A DNA stretch of 64,000 nucleotides, taken from Pseudofrankia inefficax. Lineage in GTDB: Bacteria; Actinomycetota; Actinomycetes; Frankiales; Frankiaceae. This document shows, in pieces, positions 17,013 to 25,219 of the stretch (positions within the stretch are counted from its first letter, which is position 1; the number at the start of each line of letters is the position of its first letter). The translations under genes and the position numbers were made by a program. The notes under the pieces were generated by a model. That model saw nothing but the letters and a program-made list of their open reading frames with translations, searched no databases and was not told where the DNA came from. The DNA is taken from positions 6,138,001-6,202,000 of the forward strand of contig NC_014666.1 of NCBI RefSeq assembly GCF_000166135.1, read 5' to 3'.

Positions 17013-17984
17013 TCAGGCGCTGTGGGCGCTGTCCAGGCCGAGGACGGCGGCCGCCTCGCCGAGGACCTCCTGCTCGACGGGCGGGAAGGCGCCGTCGATG
17101 CGGCCCATCACCTCGCCGAGCCGCAGGACGGCGGTCGCCTCCGCCGGCCGGCCGCGCACCTTCGCGATCTCACCGAGCGCGTCGTGCTTGCCCGCCTCGA
17201 AGTCCGCGGCCAGCGCGGCCAGGCGCTGCTCGAACACCCGCTCCAGCTCGTCGGTCGGGAAGTACGCCATCACCGGGTCGGTCGCCAGGAACGCCCGCAG
17301 GCCCTCGCGCTCGGCCGGGTCGATCCGGCCGTCGGCGGCGGCCACCAACGCGCACATCGCCACAGCGGCATCCCGGAACCGCCGGCCGCGTAGCTGGTCG
17401 CGCCGGGCGGCCAGCTGGGCCCGGACCGCCGCGACCGGCGGGCGGCCGCCGTGCCAGGCCGCCTCGGCCGCCGCGGGCGCCAGCCGGCGCCAGCCCGGCC
17501 GGGCGTTGGCGAGCCAGTGCCGCGTGGCCCAGGCCACGGGCAGCGGCGCGAGCCTGGTCACCACCAGGTCGTCGACGCCGACAAGGCTGACCTGCTGGCC
17601 CCGCCAGGCCCGCGGGGCCTCGTCGCCGGCCGGCCACTCGGCCGCGAACAGCAGGGTCAGGACGTGCTCCGAACCCGGAGTTCCGTGAGCCCACGAGGGC
17701 TCGGCCCCGTCCGCCCCTGGCGAGTCCGGCGCGGAGGGGCCGGCGGCGGCCTCGCCCGCGTCGCCGGTGTGCTCGACGGCACCCGCGAACGCGAGCGCCC
17801 CGGCCGCCGGGACCAGCAGCCCGTCGAGGTGGCGGGCCAGCGCGCGTTCGGCGCCCTCCCCCGCCCCGACCGGGCCGCCGGGCAGCGCGTGCCAGAGCTC
17901 GGCCGCCGGACGGGTCAGCAGCACCTTGTCGTCGACGAGCGCGACGAGCCTCACGTCGAGCCGGATGGCGGGCGGCACGGCCAT
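17013..17984 (-). CDS. Nudix-like domain fused to TerB-like domain
   Basis: A 323-residue two-domain protein. Residues ~8-165 follow the Nudix fold (RLDVRLVALVDDKVLLTRP, LPGGPVGAGE), but the Nudix box is degenerate: where R-E-U-x-E-E is expected the protein has RHLDGL, so all metal-binding Glu residues are missing and hydrolase activity is unlikely. Residues ~195-320 are a TerB-like acidic helical domain (AMCALVAAADGRIDPAERE, VMGRIDGAFPPVEQEVL). TerB domains are linked to tellurite/stress systems, but no ter genes lie nearby. Good ribosome-binding site (GGAGAGGGG) before the ATG at 17984. Confidence 0.78.
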   Translation of the reverse strand: MAVPPAIRLDVRLVALVDDKVLLTRPAAELWHALPGGPVGAGEGAERALARHLDGLLVPAAGALAFAGAVEHTGDAGEAAAGPSAPDSPGADGAEPSWAHGTPGSEHVLTLLFAAEWPAGDEAPRAWRGQQVSLVGVDDLVVTRLAPLPVAWATRHWLANARPGWRRLAPAAAEAAWHGGRPPVAAVRAQLAARRDQLRGRRFRDAAVAMCALVAAADGRIDPAEREGLRAFLATDPVMAYFPTDELERVFEQRLAALAADFEAGKHDALGEIAKVRGRPAEATAVLRLGEVMGRIDGAFPPVEQEVLGEAAAVLGLDSAHSA

Positions 17985-18093
17985 GTCCCCTCTCCTGGTG
18001 CGCGTCTTCCTGGTTGCCTGCGTCGTCCTCTGGTCGCCGGTGGCCGTCTCGACCGCGCGGCCTCGATCGCGCGGCCGCCGGCCAGCCGGGGCG

Positions 18094-18540
18094 TCAGCCG
18101 GCGGGCAGGCTGGTCCGCCAGGCCGGCCGGGCGTCCCGAACCCAGTCGAAGATCATATTCTTCAGGGCGGCCGGGCGCAGGTCGCGTCGAGCGAGGTCGT
18201 CGAGGTCGACCGAGAACAGATGCAGCTCCGGATCATGACTGATGATCTGCGCGGCCCACGGCAACGGCGCGGCGAACACCGTCATCAGCTCATGGACCTT
18301 GTCGGTGCCGACGGAGTAGTCATGCTCGACGCAGCCGACGAAGTCCAGCGCGCGGATGTCGAAGCCGGTCTCCTGACCGGTCCCTCGGCGCAGCGCGTGT
18401 TCGATGGTCTCGCCCGGTGAGAGCCGGCCGCCTGGCAGGAAATACCAGGTCCGCCCACGGTGGCCGGCCAGCAGCACCCGATCCTCGGTGAGGATCAGGA
18501 GCCGTGCGCTGATCTCGGTCCGATCGGCAGAGGGGGCCAT
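18094..18540 (-). CDS. Nudix-family protein with altered Nudix box
   Basis: A 148-residue protein with the full Nudix fold: ISARLLILTEDRVLLAG, then WYFLPGGRLSPGETIEHAL and RRGTGQETGF. The consensus R-E-U-x-E-E-x-G-U becomes R-G-T-G-Q-E-T-G-F: the first Glu is Gly and the second is Gln, one Glu remains. Catalysis may be lost or changed; a ligand sensor is an alternative. The ATG at 18540 has GGAG five bases upstream. It lies beside another Nudix-like gene with an even more degraded box. Confidence 0.8.
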   Translation of the reverse strand: MAPSADRTEISARLLILTEDRVLLAGHRGRTWYFLPGGRLSPGETIEHALRRGTGQETGFDIRALDFVGCVEHDYSVGTDKVHELMTVFAAPLPWAAQIISHDPELHLFSVDLDDLARRDLRPAALKNMIFDWVRDARPAWRTSLPAG

Positions 18541-18655
18541 GAACTCTCCGCTGTGAGGCGCCGCGCACCGCCTGGCCGTGACCGTCCGGGTGAAGCCGTG
18601 CGGCCGCGGGCGGCGTCGCGGTCAGCGTCCCACACGGTGGGCCCGTCCGTACATC

Positions 18656-19663
18656 TCATTGTTTGCGTGCGTTCGAAAGTCCGGCCGCGGGGTCGCACTG
18701 GCGTTCCCATTGGCGCTGAGCCCCGATTGCTCCGTTTACGTTTCTCCGGGCGTCCCCGCTCCTGGCGTCGCCGGACCGCGTGTATTGGGTCAGGGCGACG
18801 CAGGCGAGCACGAGCGCGGACACGGCGAGCGCGGCCGGGCTGACGTGCTCCCGCAGGAGCAGCGCCGACCAGGCCAGCGTGAGGACCGGCTGGGCGAGCT
18901 GCAGCTGGCCGGTCCTGGCGACACCGCCGCGGGCAAGGCCGGCGTACCAGGCGAAGAAGCCCAGGAACATCGACACGACGGTCACGTAGGCGAACCCCAG
19001 CCAGCTGACCGGCGCGGCGCCCGGCGGGTCGAGGATCGTCACCACGACGGTCGCGGGCACGGTCAGCGGCAGCGAACCGACCAGCGCCCAGCAGATGGTG
19101 CGAGCGCCGCCCAGCTCACGGGCCAGCCGGCCGCCTTCGGCGTAGCCGAGCCCGCACAGGCCGACGGCGCCGAGCAGAGCCAGGTCCGCCGGTCCGACGC
19201 CACCGGACACGGCACCCGAGGCCACCAGAAACGCGAGCACCGCGACGAGCCCGGCCAGCGCCGCGGCCCAGAACAGCGGCGGCGGACGCTCGCGCCCGCG
19301 CAGGACCGCGAACACGGCCGTGCACGCCGGCAGCACCGCGATGACGACGGCCGCGTGCGCCGCCGTCTGGGACGTCAGCGCGAGCGACGTCAGCAGCGGG
19401 AACCCGAACACGACACCCAGCGCCACCGCCGCCAGCCGCCGCCACTGGTCGCGGGTCGGCCGGGGTGACCCGGTCAGCCTCAGGTAGCCGGACGCGAGGA
19501 GGCCAGCGCCCACCGCCCGCGCGAAGGCCACGAACCAGGGGTTCAGGTCCTCGACGGCGACCCGGGTCGCCGGCAGCGACATGCTGAACGCCAGCACCCC
19601 CGCGCCGCCGAGAACCCGGCCCGATACCCACCAGCGAGTAGTAGCGCTACTCAGGCTCCTCAT
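18656..19663 (-). CDS. EamA/DMT-family transporter
   Basis: A 335-residue protein with about ten hydrophobic helices arranged as two EamA repeats (LNPWFVAFARAVGAGLLASGYL in the first, PVLTLAWSALLLREHVSPAAL in the second). Members export metabolites or amino acids. The ATG at 19663 starts MRSLSSATTRW; no Shine-Dalgarno is visible and TATCGT lies 9 bp upstream, so it may be leaderless. The first codons contain a 12-bp palindrome AGTAGCGCTACT. The C-terminus has a direct SGDAR repeat. Cargo unknown. Confidence 0.82.
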   Translation of the reverse strand: MRSLSSATTRWWVSGRVLGGAGVLAFSMSLPATRVAVEDLNPWFVAFARAVGAGLLASGYLRLTGSPRPTRDQWRRLAAVALGVVFGFPLLTSLALTSQTAAHAAVVIAVLPACTAVFAVLRGRERPPPLFWAAALAGLVAVLAFLVASGAVSGGVGPADLALLGAVGLCGLGYAEGGRLARELGGARTICWALVGSLPLTVPATVVVTILDPPGAAPVSWLGFAYVTVVSMFLGFFAWYAGLARGGVARTGQLQLAQPVLTLAWSALLLREHVSPAALAVSALVLACVALTQYTRSGDARSGDARRNVNGAIGAQRQWERQCDPAAGLSNARKQ

Positions 19664-20071
19664 GGTCAACGATAGCGGAGCCGACCCGCCCCGCGCCTCG
19701 CCGCCGCCGTGTCGCGGCGCCGGACAGGGCGACGCCGGACACAGCGGCGCCGGACGCCTCCCGACCGCCATCCCACGGGCCGGCGGCGATCGCGGCGCGC
19801 GGGCGCGGCGCCTGTTGGCACCAAAGTGCTAGTCGATCAAGGGCATCGACGGCACAAATCGGCGGTCAGCGGCCGGCACACCGGACCACGGCTCGCCAGA
19901 TCTTCCTGGTCAGCCTCCAGCGTCCGAGAACAACGCCGACCGCGAGCCGTGACGGGGCCGCAAGATTTCCTAGACATTTCCTACCTACCAGTAGGTAACT
20001 ATCTCCACCCACCAGATCCGCTCCGGTCCGGCGCCCGGCCGGCCCGGGCGGCAGCACCCCGGAGGTCGCTC
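19664..20071. other. Intergenic region before the lipase gene
   Basis: A 408-bp gap between the divergent EamA and lipase genes. No convincing gene is seen. It is less GC-rich near 19960-20010. It holds the palindrome at 19982-19997 and a weaker inverted repeat around 19815-19832 (TTGGCAC and GTGCTAG arms). Confidence 0.5.
19982..19997. promoter_or_regulatory. Palindromic operator candidate upstream of lipase
   Basis: TACCTACCAGTAGGTA: 7-bp arms around a CA centre, 74 bp before the lipase start. The form resembles TetR-family operators. The cognate regulator is not evident in the window. Confidence 0.5.
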
Positions 20072-21028
20072 ATGCTGGTCCACCGCCCGCGCCGCCGATT
20101 ACCCCGACGCGCCGCACTGATCGCGCTGCCGGCGGCGCTGGTCACGGCCCTGTTCGCCGGCGGAGCCGCGACGGCCGCCGCCGCGTCGGCGGCGGCACCG
20201 CTGCCCGTCATCTACAACTTCCCGGCGGCGGTCGCGATCTCGCTGGCGCACCCGAACGCCGACCCGCCCGGCTCCAACGACTTCTCCTGCCGGCCGAGCG
20301 CGGCCCATCCGAGGCCGGTGGTCCTGGTCCACGGCACGCTCGCGGACAAGACGAACGAATGGCAGGCCCTCGCGCCGCTGCTGAAGAACGACGGCTACTG
20401 CGTCTTCGCGCCCAACATCGGTGGCGCCTCGCCGGACGCCTACATCCAGGCGACCGCCCCGATCGAGCAGAGCTCGGCCCAGCTCGCTACCTTCGTCGAC
20501 CAGGTGCTCGCCGCCACCGGCGCGTCCAAGGTCGACCTCGTCGGCCACTCCCAGGGCGGCATGCTGCCGCGTTACTACATCAACAACCTCGGCGGCGACG
20601 CGAAGGTCAACTCGCTGATCGGCCTCGCGCCGTCCAACCACGGCACGACCCTCGACGGACTGGCTCAGATCGCCCAGGCCCTCGGCCTGTCCAGCACCGT
20701 CGCCTCGGCCTGCGCCTCGTGTGCCGAGCAGATCATCGGATCACCGTTCCTCACGGCGCTCAACGCCGGCGGTGGCACCCGGCCCAGCGTCCACTACACC
20801 GTCATCGAGACCAGGTACGACGAGATCGTCACGCCCTACACCTCGGCGTTCCTGTCCGGATCCAACGTCAAGAACATCACCCTGCAGGACAGCTGCATCC
20901 TCGACGGCTCCGACCACATCTCGATCGCCTATGACCGCGTGGCCCTGCGCTTCGTCGAGAACGCGCTCGATCCCCAACACCCCAAGCCGCCGATCTGCGT
21001 CCCGGTCCTGCCGGTCGTCGGCGGCTGA
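20072..21028 (+). CDS. Secreted triacylglycerol lipase / esterase
   Basis: A 318-residue alpha/beta hydrolase. A Sec signal peptide covers residues ~1-40 (RPRRRLPRRAAL, hydrophobic core, ATAAAASAAA). The oxyanion-loop HGT is in VVLVHGTLADKT, the nucleophile Ser in VGHSQGGM, the acid in TRYDEIVTPY and the His in GSDHISIAYD: a complete triad in the order of actinobacterial lipases. Four Cys in pairs suggest disulphides. The ATG at 20072 has GGAGG six bases upstream. The gene ends at a strong bidirectional terminator. Confidence 0.9.
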   Translation: MLVHRPRRRLPRRAALIALPAALVTALFAGGAATAAAASAAAPLPVIYNFPAAVAISLAHPNADPPGSNDFSCRPSAAHPRPVVLVHGTLADKTNEWQALAPLLKNDGYCVFAPNIGGASPDAYIQATAPIEQSSAQLATFVDQVLAATGASKVDLVGHSQGGMLPRYYINNLGGDAKVNSLIGLAPSNHGTTLDGLAQIAQALGLSSTVASACASCAEQIIGSPFLTALNAGGGTRPSVHYTVIETRYDEIVTPYTSAFLSGSNVKNITLQDSCILDGSDHISIAYDRVALRFVENALDPQHPKPPICVPVLPVVGG

Positions 21029-21100
21029 GTAAGCCCGTCCGGAAGGGCAGGCCGGCGCACCCATGCCGGGCCGCCCGGCACGGCAGCTCGCCCGGCACGG

Positions 21101-21136
21101 CACGAAGCCCCGCGTCGCGAGACGCGGGGCTTCGTG
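21101..21136. terminator. Bidirectional hairpin terminator
   Basis: A perfect 16-bp stem (left arm CACGAAGCCCCGCGTC) with loop GCGA, between the convergent lipase and transglycosylase genes. There is no long T-run, as is common in high-GC actinobacteria. Confidence 0.85.
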
Positions 21137-21169
21137 AATGTTCGGTCGACGCCACGTGAGGCGTGAGGC

Positions 21170-21532
21170 TCAGATCTTGTGGCCCCAGCAGCCCTTCGAG
21201 GCGTACCACGGGCTGGTGCCCTGCTGGGCGTAGAGCTTGTAGGCCTTGGCCCACTGCTCGGAGACCGAGGCGTTCTGCGGCAGACCCCTTCCGCCCAGTC
21301 CATGCCAGGTGGACGGCAGGAACTGGAAAAGTCCGCCGGCACCGATAGAGTTCACCGCGCGGGGGTTGCCGCCCGACTCACACGGCACCACGGCCGAGAG
21401 GAAATGCGCCGCCGACGGCCGGGCCGCAGCGGAAGCAGGCTGGGTGGCGACCAGACCGGTCCCGACGACCGCCGCGGCCAACGCCGGGGTAGCGATCATC
21501 GCACGGGCACGGGTGGAGAGGCCACGAAGCAA
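21170..21532 (-). CDS. Small secreted transglycosylase (resuscitation-promoting-factor-like domain)
   Basis: A 120-residue protein. The TTG at 21532 is preceded by GGAAAGGA at 8 bp and gives a basic signal peptide (LLRGLSTRARAM, hydrophobic core, QPASAAA). The mature part is a single lysozyme-like domain: the catalytic Glu is in VPCESGGNPRAVN, followed by GAGGLFQFLPSTWHGLGG and a closing Cys in GCWGHKI, the form seen in Rpf-type muralytic enzymes. It acts on peptidoglycan outside the cell. A later ATG at 21499 would remove the charged start of the signal peptide. Confidence 0.88.
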   Translation of the reverse strand: MLRGLSTRARAMIATPALAAAVVGTGLVATQPASAAARPSAAHFLSAVVPCESGGNPRAVNSIGAGGLFQFLPSTWHGLGGRGLPQNASVSEQWAKAYKLYAQQGTSPWYASKGCWGHKI

Positions 21533-22134
21533 GATTGAAGTCCTTTCCCACGCCTCCGAAGACAGGCAGAAATCCGAGCGCACTCCAGCCCGGCGAAAAT
21601 CGGCCTGGAATCCGTATCCCGGAAAGGGCATCGACACTACGATGCCAGGCGCCACCTCGGTGACGCGCCCACCCTCGGTCCCTGCCGAACAGGTCCGAAG
21701 AAAACGCCGTGACGCGGGGGCAAAGAAAAGGCGTCCCGCCCGGCGTGTGCCCCACCGTCCAGCGCGGCACGAGAACCACCATGACAGCCAGAACCCGGCC
21801 CTGGCAAACCCCGAAATCCCCGGTAACCCGACTCACACGCCAACGTGGAAGAACACTCGGCCCGACAAATCCCGACACGTTCCCGCGCCCTCGCCACCCA
21901 CTGCCACCGGCCCCCCACCGCGGCCGACAAGCGCGCCGGGCGGTGACCGGGCCGCCCGCACCGGCCACGCCCCGCCCGCGAGGCGCTCACCCAACGTCGG
22001 CCACTGTGAGGACGGACACGGCGCCGCCGGCACCGACGCCGCGTGCCGGGGCCGACCGGAGCTGCACCGCCGGCCGGCGGTGCATACCGGCCGCTGCCGC
22101 GGTCCCGCCCGCGCGGGACCGCGGCCAGCGGGCC
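21533..22134. other. Long 5' region of the transglycosylase gene
   Basis: A 602-bp stretch without a convincing gene, between two minus-strand genes. Part must be the promoter and leader of the transglycosylase. Composition is lower in GC than the flanks (runs such as AAGAAAAC, CAAAGAAAAG). A regulatory RNA is plausible because Rpf genes of actinobacteria often have one, but I could not match the c-di-AMP riboswitch core. Confidence 0.4.
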
Positions 22135-22887
22135 TCAGCCCTGCGGGTTCTGCGGCCAGCCGCCCTGCTGCTGACCCTGCTGCGGCGGGTACTGCTGCCA
22201 GCCGCCCTGCTGCTGGCCCTGCTGCGGCGGGTACTGCTGCCAGCCGCTCTGCGGGTCGCCGCCCTGCGGCTGCCCCTGCTGCCAGCCACCGGGGACCTGG
22301 CCCGGCTGCTGGCCCTGCTGCCACCCGCCCTGCGGCGGCTGCTGGTAGGCACCCGGCTGCGGGGCTCCCGGCTGCTGGCCCTGCGGCCAGCCCGGCTGCG
22401 GGGGGCCGTACGGGTACCCGGGCGGGCCGGCGGCCGGGGTCTGGCCGGCGCCGGACACGTGCCGCAGGGCGGTGAACGCGGTCAGCGCGAGCACCGCGAA
22501 CAGCCCGAGGAACAGCCCGGCGCGCGCGCCGGACTTGACGTCGGAGTCCAGGTAGGCCGGCACGTCCGGCAGCGTGGCCCAACGGATCACGATGAGCAGC
22601 AGGGCGAACCCGCTGGCGATCGTGAACACCAGCGCCGGCGGGATCGGTCCCACGGCCGGCATCCGGAAGCGCCCGAGGACCTGGGCGGCCACCAGGCCCG
22701 CGATCGCCAGGCACAGCAGGACCGGGAACCACGCCAGGAAGCCGGAGTGCCAGGCGCTCCAGGAGTAGTTGTACCGGTTGAGCTTCACGCCGTACCACGG
22801 CAGGAAGCTCGAGATGAAGACGACGAGGCCAGCTCCTAGCACCCCGATGTCGTAGGTCGCGACATCGCGGCCTCCGATGCGTGCCAT
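22135..22887 (-). CDS. Four-helix membrane protein with Gln/Pro-rich repeat tail
   Basis: A 250-residue protein from the ATG at 22887 (GAGGGG upstream). Four hydrophobic helices in residues ~1-150 share marks with the product at 13782-14738 (FISSFLPWYG, SAWHSGFLAWFP, LLLIVIRWATLP), so the two are paralogues. The C-terminal ~95 residues are low complexity: PPGYPYG, QQGQQP, and two perfect GGWQQYPPQQGQQQ repeats. It probably anchors a disordered cytoplasmic tail. Function unknown. Confidence 0.8.
   Translation of the reverse strand: MARIGGRDVATYDIGVLGAGLVVFISSFLPWYGVKLNRYNYSWSAWHSGFLAWFPVLLCLAIAGLVAAQVLGRFRMPAVGPIPPALVFTIASGFALLLIVIRWATLPDVPAYLDSDVKSGARAGLFLGLFAVLALTAFTALRHVSGAGQTPAAGPPGYPYGPPQPGWPQGQQPGAPQPGAYQQPPQGGWQQGQQPGQVPGGWQQGQPQGGDPQSGWQQYPPQQGQQQGGWQQYPPQQGQQQGGWPQNPQG
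22160..22243. repeat. 42-bp tandem repeat x2 in coding sequence
   Basis: Two 42-bp units (22160-22201, 22202-22243) differing at one base encode the repeated Gln/Pro-rich 14-mer at the C-terminus of the membrane protein. A third, degraded unit follows. Confidence 0.85.
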
Positions 22888-23156
22888 AACGTGAAAACCC
22901 CTCTTCGCTAGCGACGAACGATGTGGGCGTGCTCGCCCGGCCCATGGCCAGCCCGCCAGGAGCGGTCCAGGCCGCGTCCTGCCCCCCAAGCCCGCCCCCA
23001 TGAACGAGAGCGCCACAACGTACCAAACGGGCATTTATCGCCCGGTTGGGGTGAGACTCCCAGAGGGCGAACCCAGGTCACGCCAATGTCCGGAAGCCGA
23101 CAGCGGCTTTCCCGTGGTCCGGAACATCCGTCGCCGAAAGCGTGCGGGCGGCGCCG

Positions 23157-24164
23157 CTAGGCGGCCGGCGGCACGGACACGGACCGCGAGGGAGCGCGGC
23201 CGGCCCGAGAGGGGCCTCTCGCCTCGGCCGGCTCGCCGGGCGGTGCCGCGGGACCGCCCGCGCGCCCGGCGGACCGCCGGGCCGCGCTGGTCGGCACCGC
23301 GCCAGACCTCGAGGTGGCGCCGTAGAGCACACCACCGACGACGAGGACGGCGCCAGCGATCTCGGCGGCCGACAGCCGCTCGCCGACCAGGACCGCCGCG
23401 GCGGACAGCCCGACGACGGGCACGAGCATCGAGAACGGCGCGACCAGGCCGGCGGGGTGGCGGGCCATCAGCCAGCTCCAGATGCCCGAGCCCAGCAACG
23501 TGCCGATCACGACCGTGTAGGCGAGGCCGGCGAGGGCGCTCCAGAGGTGGCCGGTCGTGGTGAACGCCCCGGCGACCCGGTGCGGCCCCTCGACGAGCAG
23601 GGACAGCGCCAGCATCGGCACCGGCGGCACGACCGACATCCACAGGGTGAGGTGGAACGGGTTCGGCGCGTGCGCCCGGGCGTTGCAGACGTTCCCGATC
23701 GCCCAGCCGAAGCCGCCGGCGAGCACCAGCAGGAACGGGCCGAACGCGGCCGCGTCGTGCGCCCGGGTCCAGCCGACGACGCCGAGGCCGAGGACGGCGA
23801 CCAGCAGGCCGGCCAGCCGGCGCGGGGTGACCCGCTCGCGGAACCCGACGGCCCCGAGCAGCACGGTGAACGGCGCCGAGGACTGCAGCACCAGGGACGC
23901 GAGCCCGGGCTGCATGCCGGCGTGCATGCCCCAGTAGAGGAAGAGGAACTGCAGCGTGCCAAAACCGAGCCCGTAACCGAGCAGCAGGCGCGTCGGGACG
24001 GCGGGCCGGGGCACCAGGAACAGCGTCGGAATCGCGATGACGCTGAATCGCACCGCCGCCAACAGGAACGGCGGGAAGTGCCGGAGCGAGGCGTCGATGG
24101 CGAGGAAGTTCAGGCCCCAGGCAATGGCGACGACGACGGCGAGCAGGCGGTGACGCGGCGGCAT
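23157..24164 (-). CDS. EamA/DMT-family transporter (LysR-linked)
   Basis: A 335-residue protein with ten hydrophobic helices in two EamA repeats (AIAWGLNFLAIDASLRHFPP, LLGSGIWSWLMARHPAGLVAP). The segment resembles the YdcZ/YedA-type amino acid or metabolite exporters. The C-terminal ~50 residues are a polar Ala/Pro/Arg tail. The start at 24164 lies 71 bp from the divergent LysR gene, which very likely controls it. Cargo unknown. Confidence 0.85.
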   Translation of the reverse strand: MPPRHRLLAVVVAIAWGLNFLAIDASLRHFPPFLLAAVRFSVIAIPTLFLVPRPAVPTRLLLGYGLGFGTLQFLFLYWGMHAGMQPGLASLVLQSSAPFTVLLGAVGFRERVTPRRLAGLLVAVLGLGVVGWTRAHDAAAFGPFLLVLAGGFGWAIGNVCNARAHAPNPFHLTLWMSVVPPVPMLALSLLVEGPHRVAGAFTTTGHLWSALAGLAYTVVIGTLLGSGIWSWLMARHPAGLVAPFSMLVPVVGLSAAAVLVGERLSAAEIAGAVLVVGGVLYGATSRSGAVPTSAARRSAGRAGGPAAPPGEPAEARGPSRAGRAPSRSVSVPPAA

Positions 24165-24222
24165 ACCTCGACTGTCCCCGAGGCCACATATTAGGACAAG
24201 TGAAAGCTAATTCAATGTCTCT

Positions 24223-24235
24223 GTAGGCTGCCTAC
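24223..24235. promoter_or_regulatory. Palindrome abutting the lysR-family start codon
   Basis: GTAGGCTGCCTAC, 6-bp arms around one base, directly next to the ATG at 24236. It lies in the 71-bp divergent spacer and is a candidate autoregulatory site; a LysR T-N11-A box is its likely context. Confidence 0.45.
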
Positions 24236-25219
24236 ATGGACGTGCGCCACCTGGAGCTTCTGCGCGACCTCGCCGAACGCGGCAGCATCACCGCCGTCGC
24301 CGTCGCGACCCATCGCACGCCGTCGGCGGTCTCCCAGCAGCTGCGCACCGCCCAGCGGGAGTTCGGCGTCGGGCTGGTCGAGCCGCACGGGCGCGGCGTC
24401 CGGCTGACGGACGCCGGCCGGCTGCTCGCCGGCGCCGGCCGGGACGTCGCCCGCGTGCTCGCCGAGGTGCAGGCCCGGTTCGACGAGTTCCGCGGCGAGC
24501 CGGCCGGGCTGGTCCGCGTGGCGGCCCTGCCGAGCGCCGCGACCCTGCTGCTGCCGGGCGTGCTGGCCGAGCTGGAGACGACGGCGATCCGGCTGGAGTG
24601 CGACGACGTCGACCTGCCGGAGCAGGAGTACGGCCGGCTGGCGACGGACTACGACATCGTGATCGGGCACAGCCTGCACGCGGGCCCGCCGCCGGGCGCG
24701 GAGGGCCTGGTCACCGTGGCGCTGGCCAGGGAGCCGCTCGACATCGCCATGCGGGCCGGCCATCCGCTCGCCGACGGGCCGACGGTGACGGCGGCCCAGC
24801 TGATCGAGGTCGAGTGGTACGGCGTGCCGCTCGGCTACCCGTTCGACGTCATCCGCCTCGCGGTCGAGGCGGCCACCGGGCGGCCGGTCATGGTCGTCCA
24901 GCGTCTGCGGGACAACCGGCTGGTCGAGGCGCTGGTGGCTCGCGGCGACCGGGTCGCCGTCCTCCCCCGGTTCACGACCCCGACCGGCCACGGCCTGGAG
25001 CTGCGGGAGCTGGCCGGGCTGGACACCGGCCGGCATCTGCTCGCGCTGCTGCGGCCGGACCGGGCCGAGCGCCTCGCCGTCCGGCACGCCCTCGCCAGCT
25101 TCCGCCGCCACGCCGCGGACATCGCCGCCCGCCATGGCAGGGGTCCGGGGCACCCGTCAGACGCGGGAGGCCCCGGCGGCGCCCCCGGCCAGCCACCGGG
25201 AGCCGAAGGCGCGCGGTGA
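24236..25219 (+). CDS. LysR-family transcriptional regulator
   Basis: A 327-residue regulator. The N-terminal winged helix is clear (HLELLRDLAERGSITAVAVATH, PSAVSQQLRTAQREFG, VRLTDAGRLLAGAG) and is followed by a periplasmic-binding-like effector domain (residues ~90-295). It is divergent from an EamA transporter, a common exporter/regulator pairing. No Shine-Dalgarno is seen between the palindrome and the ATG. The last ~20 codons overlap the 3' end of the convergent MATE gene by 63 bp. Confidence 0.9.
   Translation: MDVRHLELLRDLAERGSITAVAVATHRTPSAVSQQLRTAQREFGVGLVEPHGRGVRLTDAGRLLAGAGRDVARVLAEVQARFDEFRGEPAGLVRVAALPSAATLLLPGVLAELETTAIRLECDDVDLPEQEYGRLATDYDIVIGHSLHAGPPPGAEGLVTVALAREPLDIAMRAGHPLADGPTVTAAQLIEVEWYGVPLGYPFDVIRLAVEAATGRPVMVVQRLRDNRLVEALVARGDRVAVLPRFTTPTGHGLELRELAGLDTGRHLLALLRPDRAERLAVRHALASFRRHAADIAARHGRGPGHPSDAGGPGGAPGQPPGAEGAR

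Noticed and set aside
19814-19832. CIRCE-like HrcA site before the lipase
   Set aside because: TTGGCAC/GTGCTAG arms are imperfect and the 4-bp spacer is not the 9 bp of CIRCE; no chaperone gene nearby.
21533-22134. c-di-AMP (ydaO-type) riboswitch before the Rpf-like gene
   Set aside because: Such riboswitches precede many actinobacterial Rpf genes, but I could not find the conserved core (for example the GACAGCTAACCTCG-like segment) on the minus strand.
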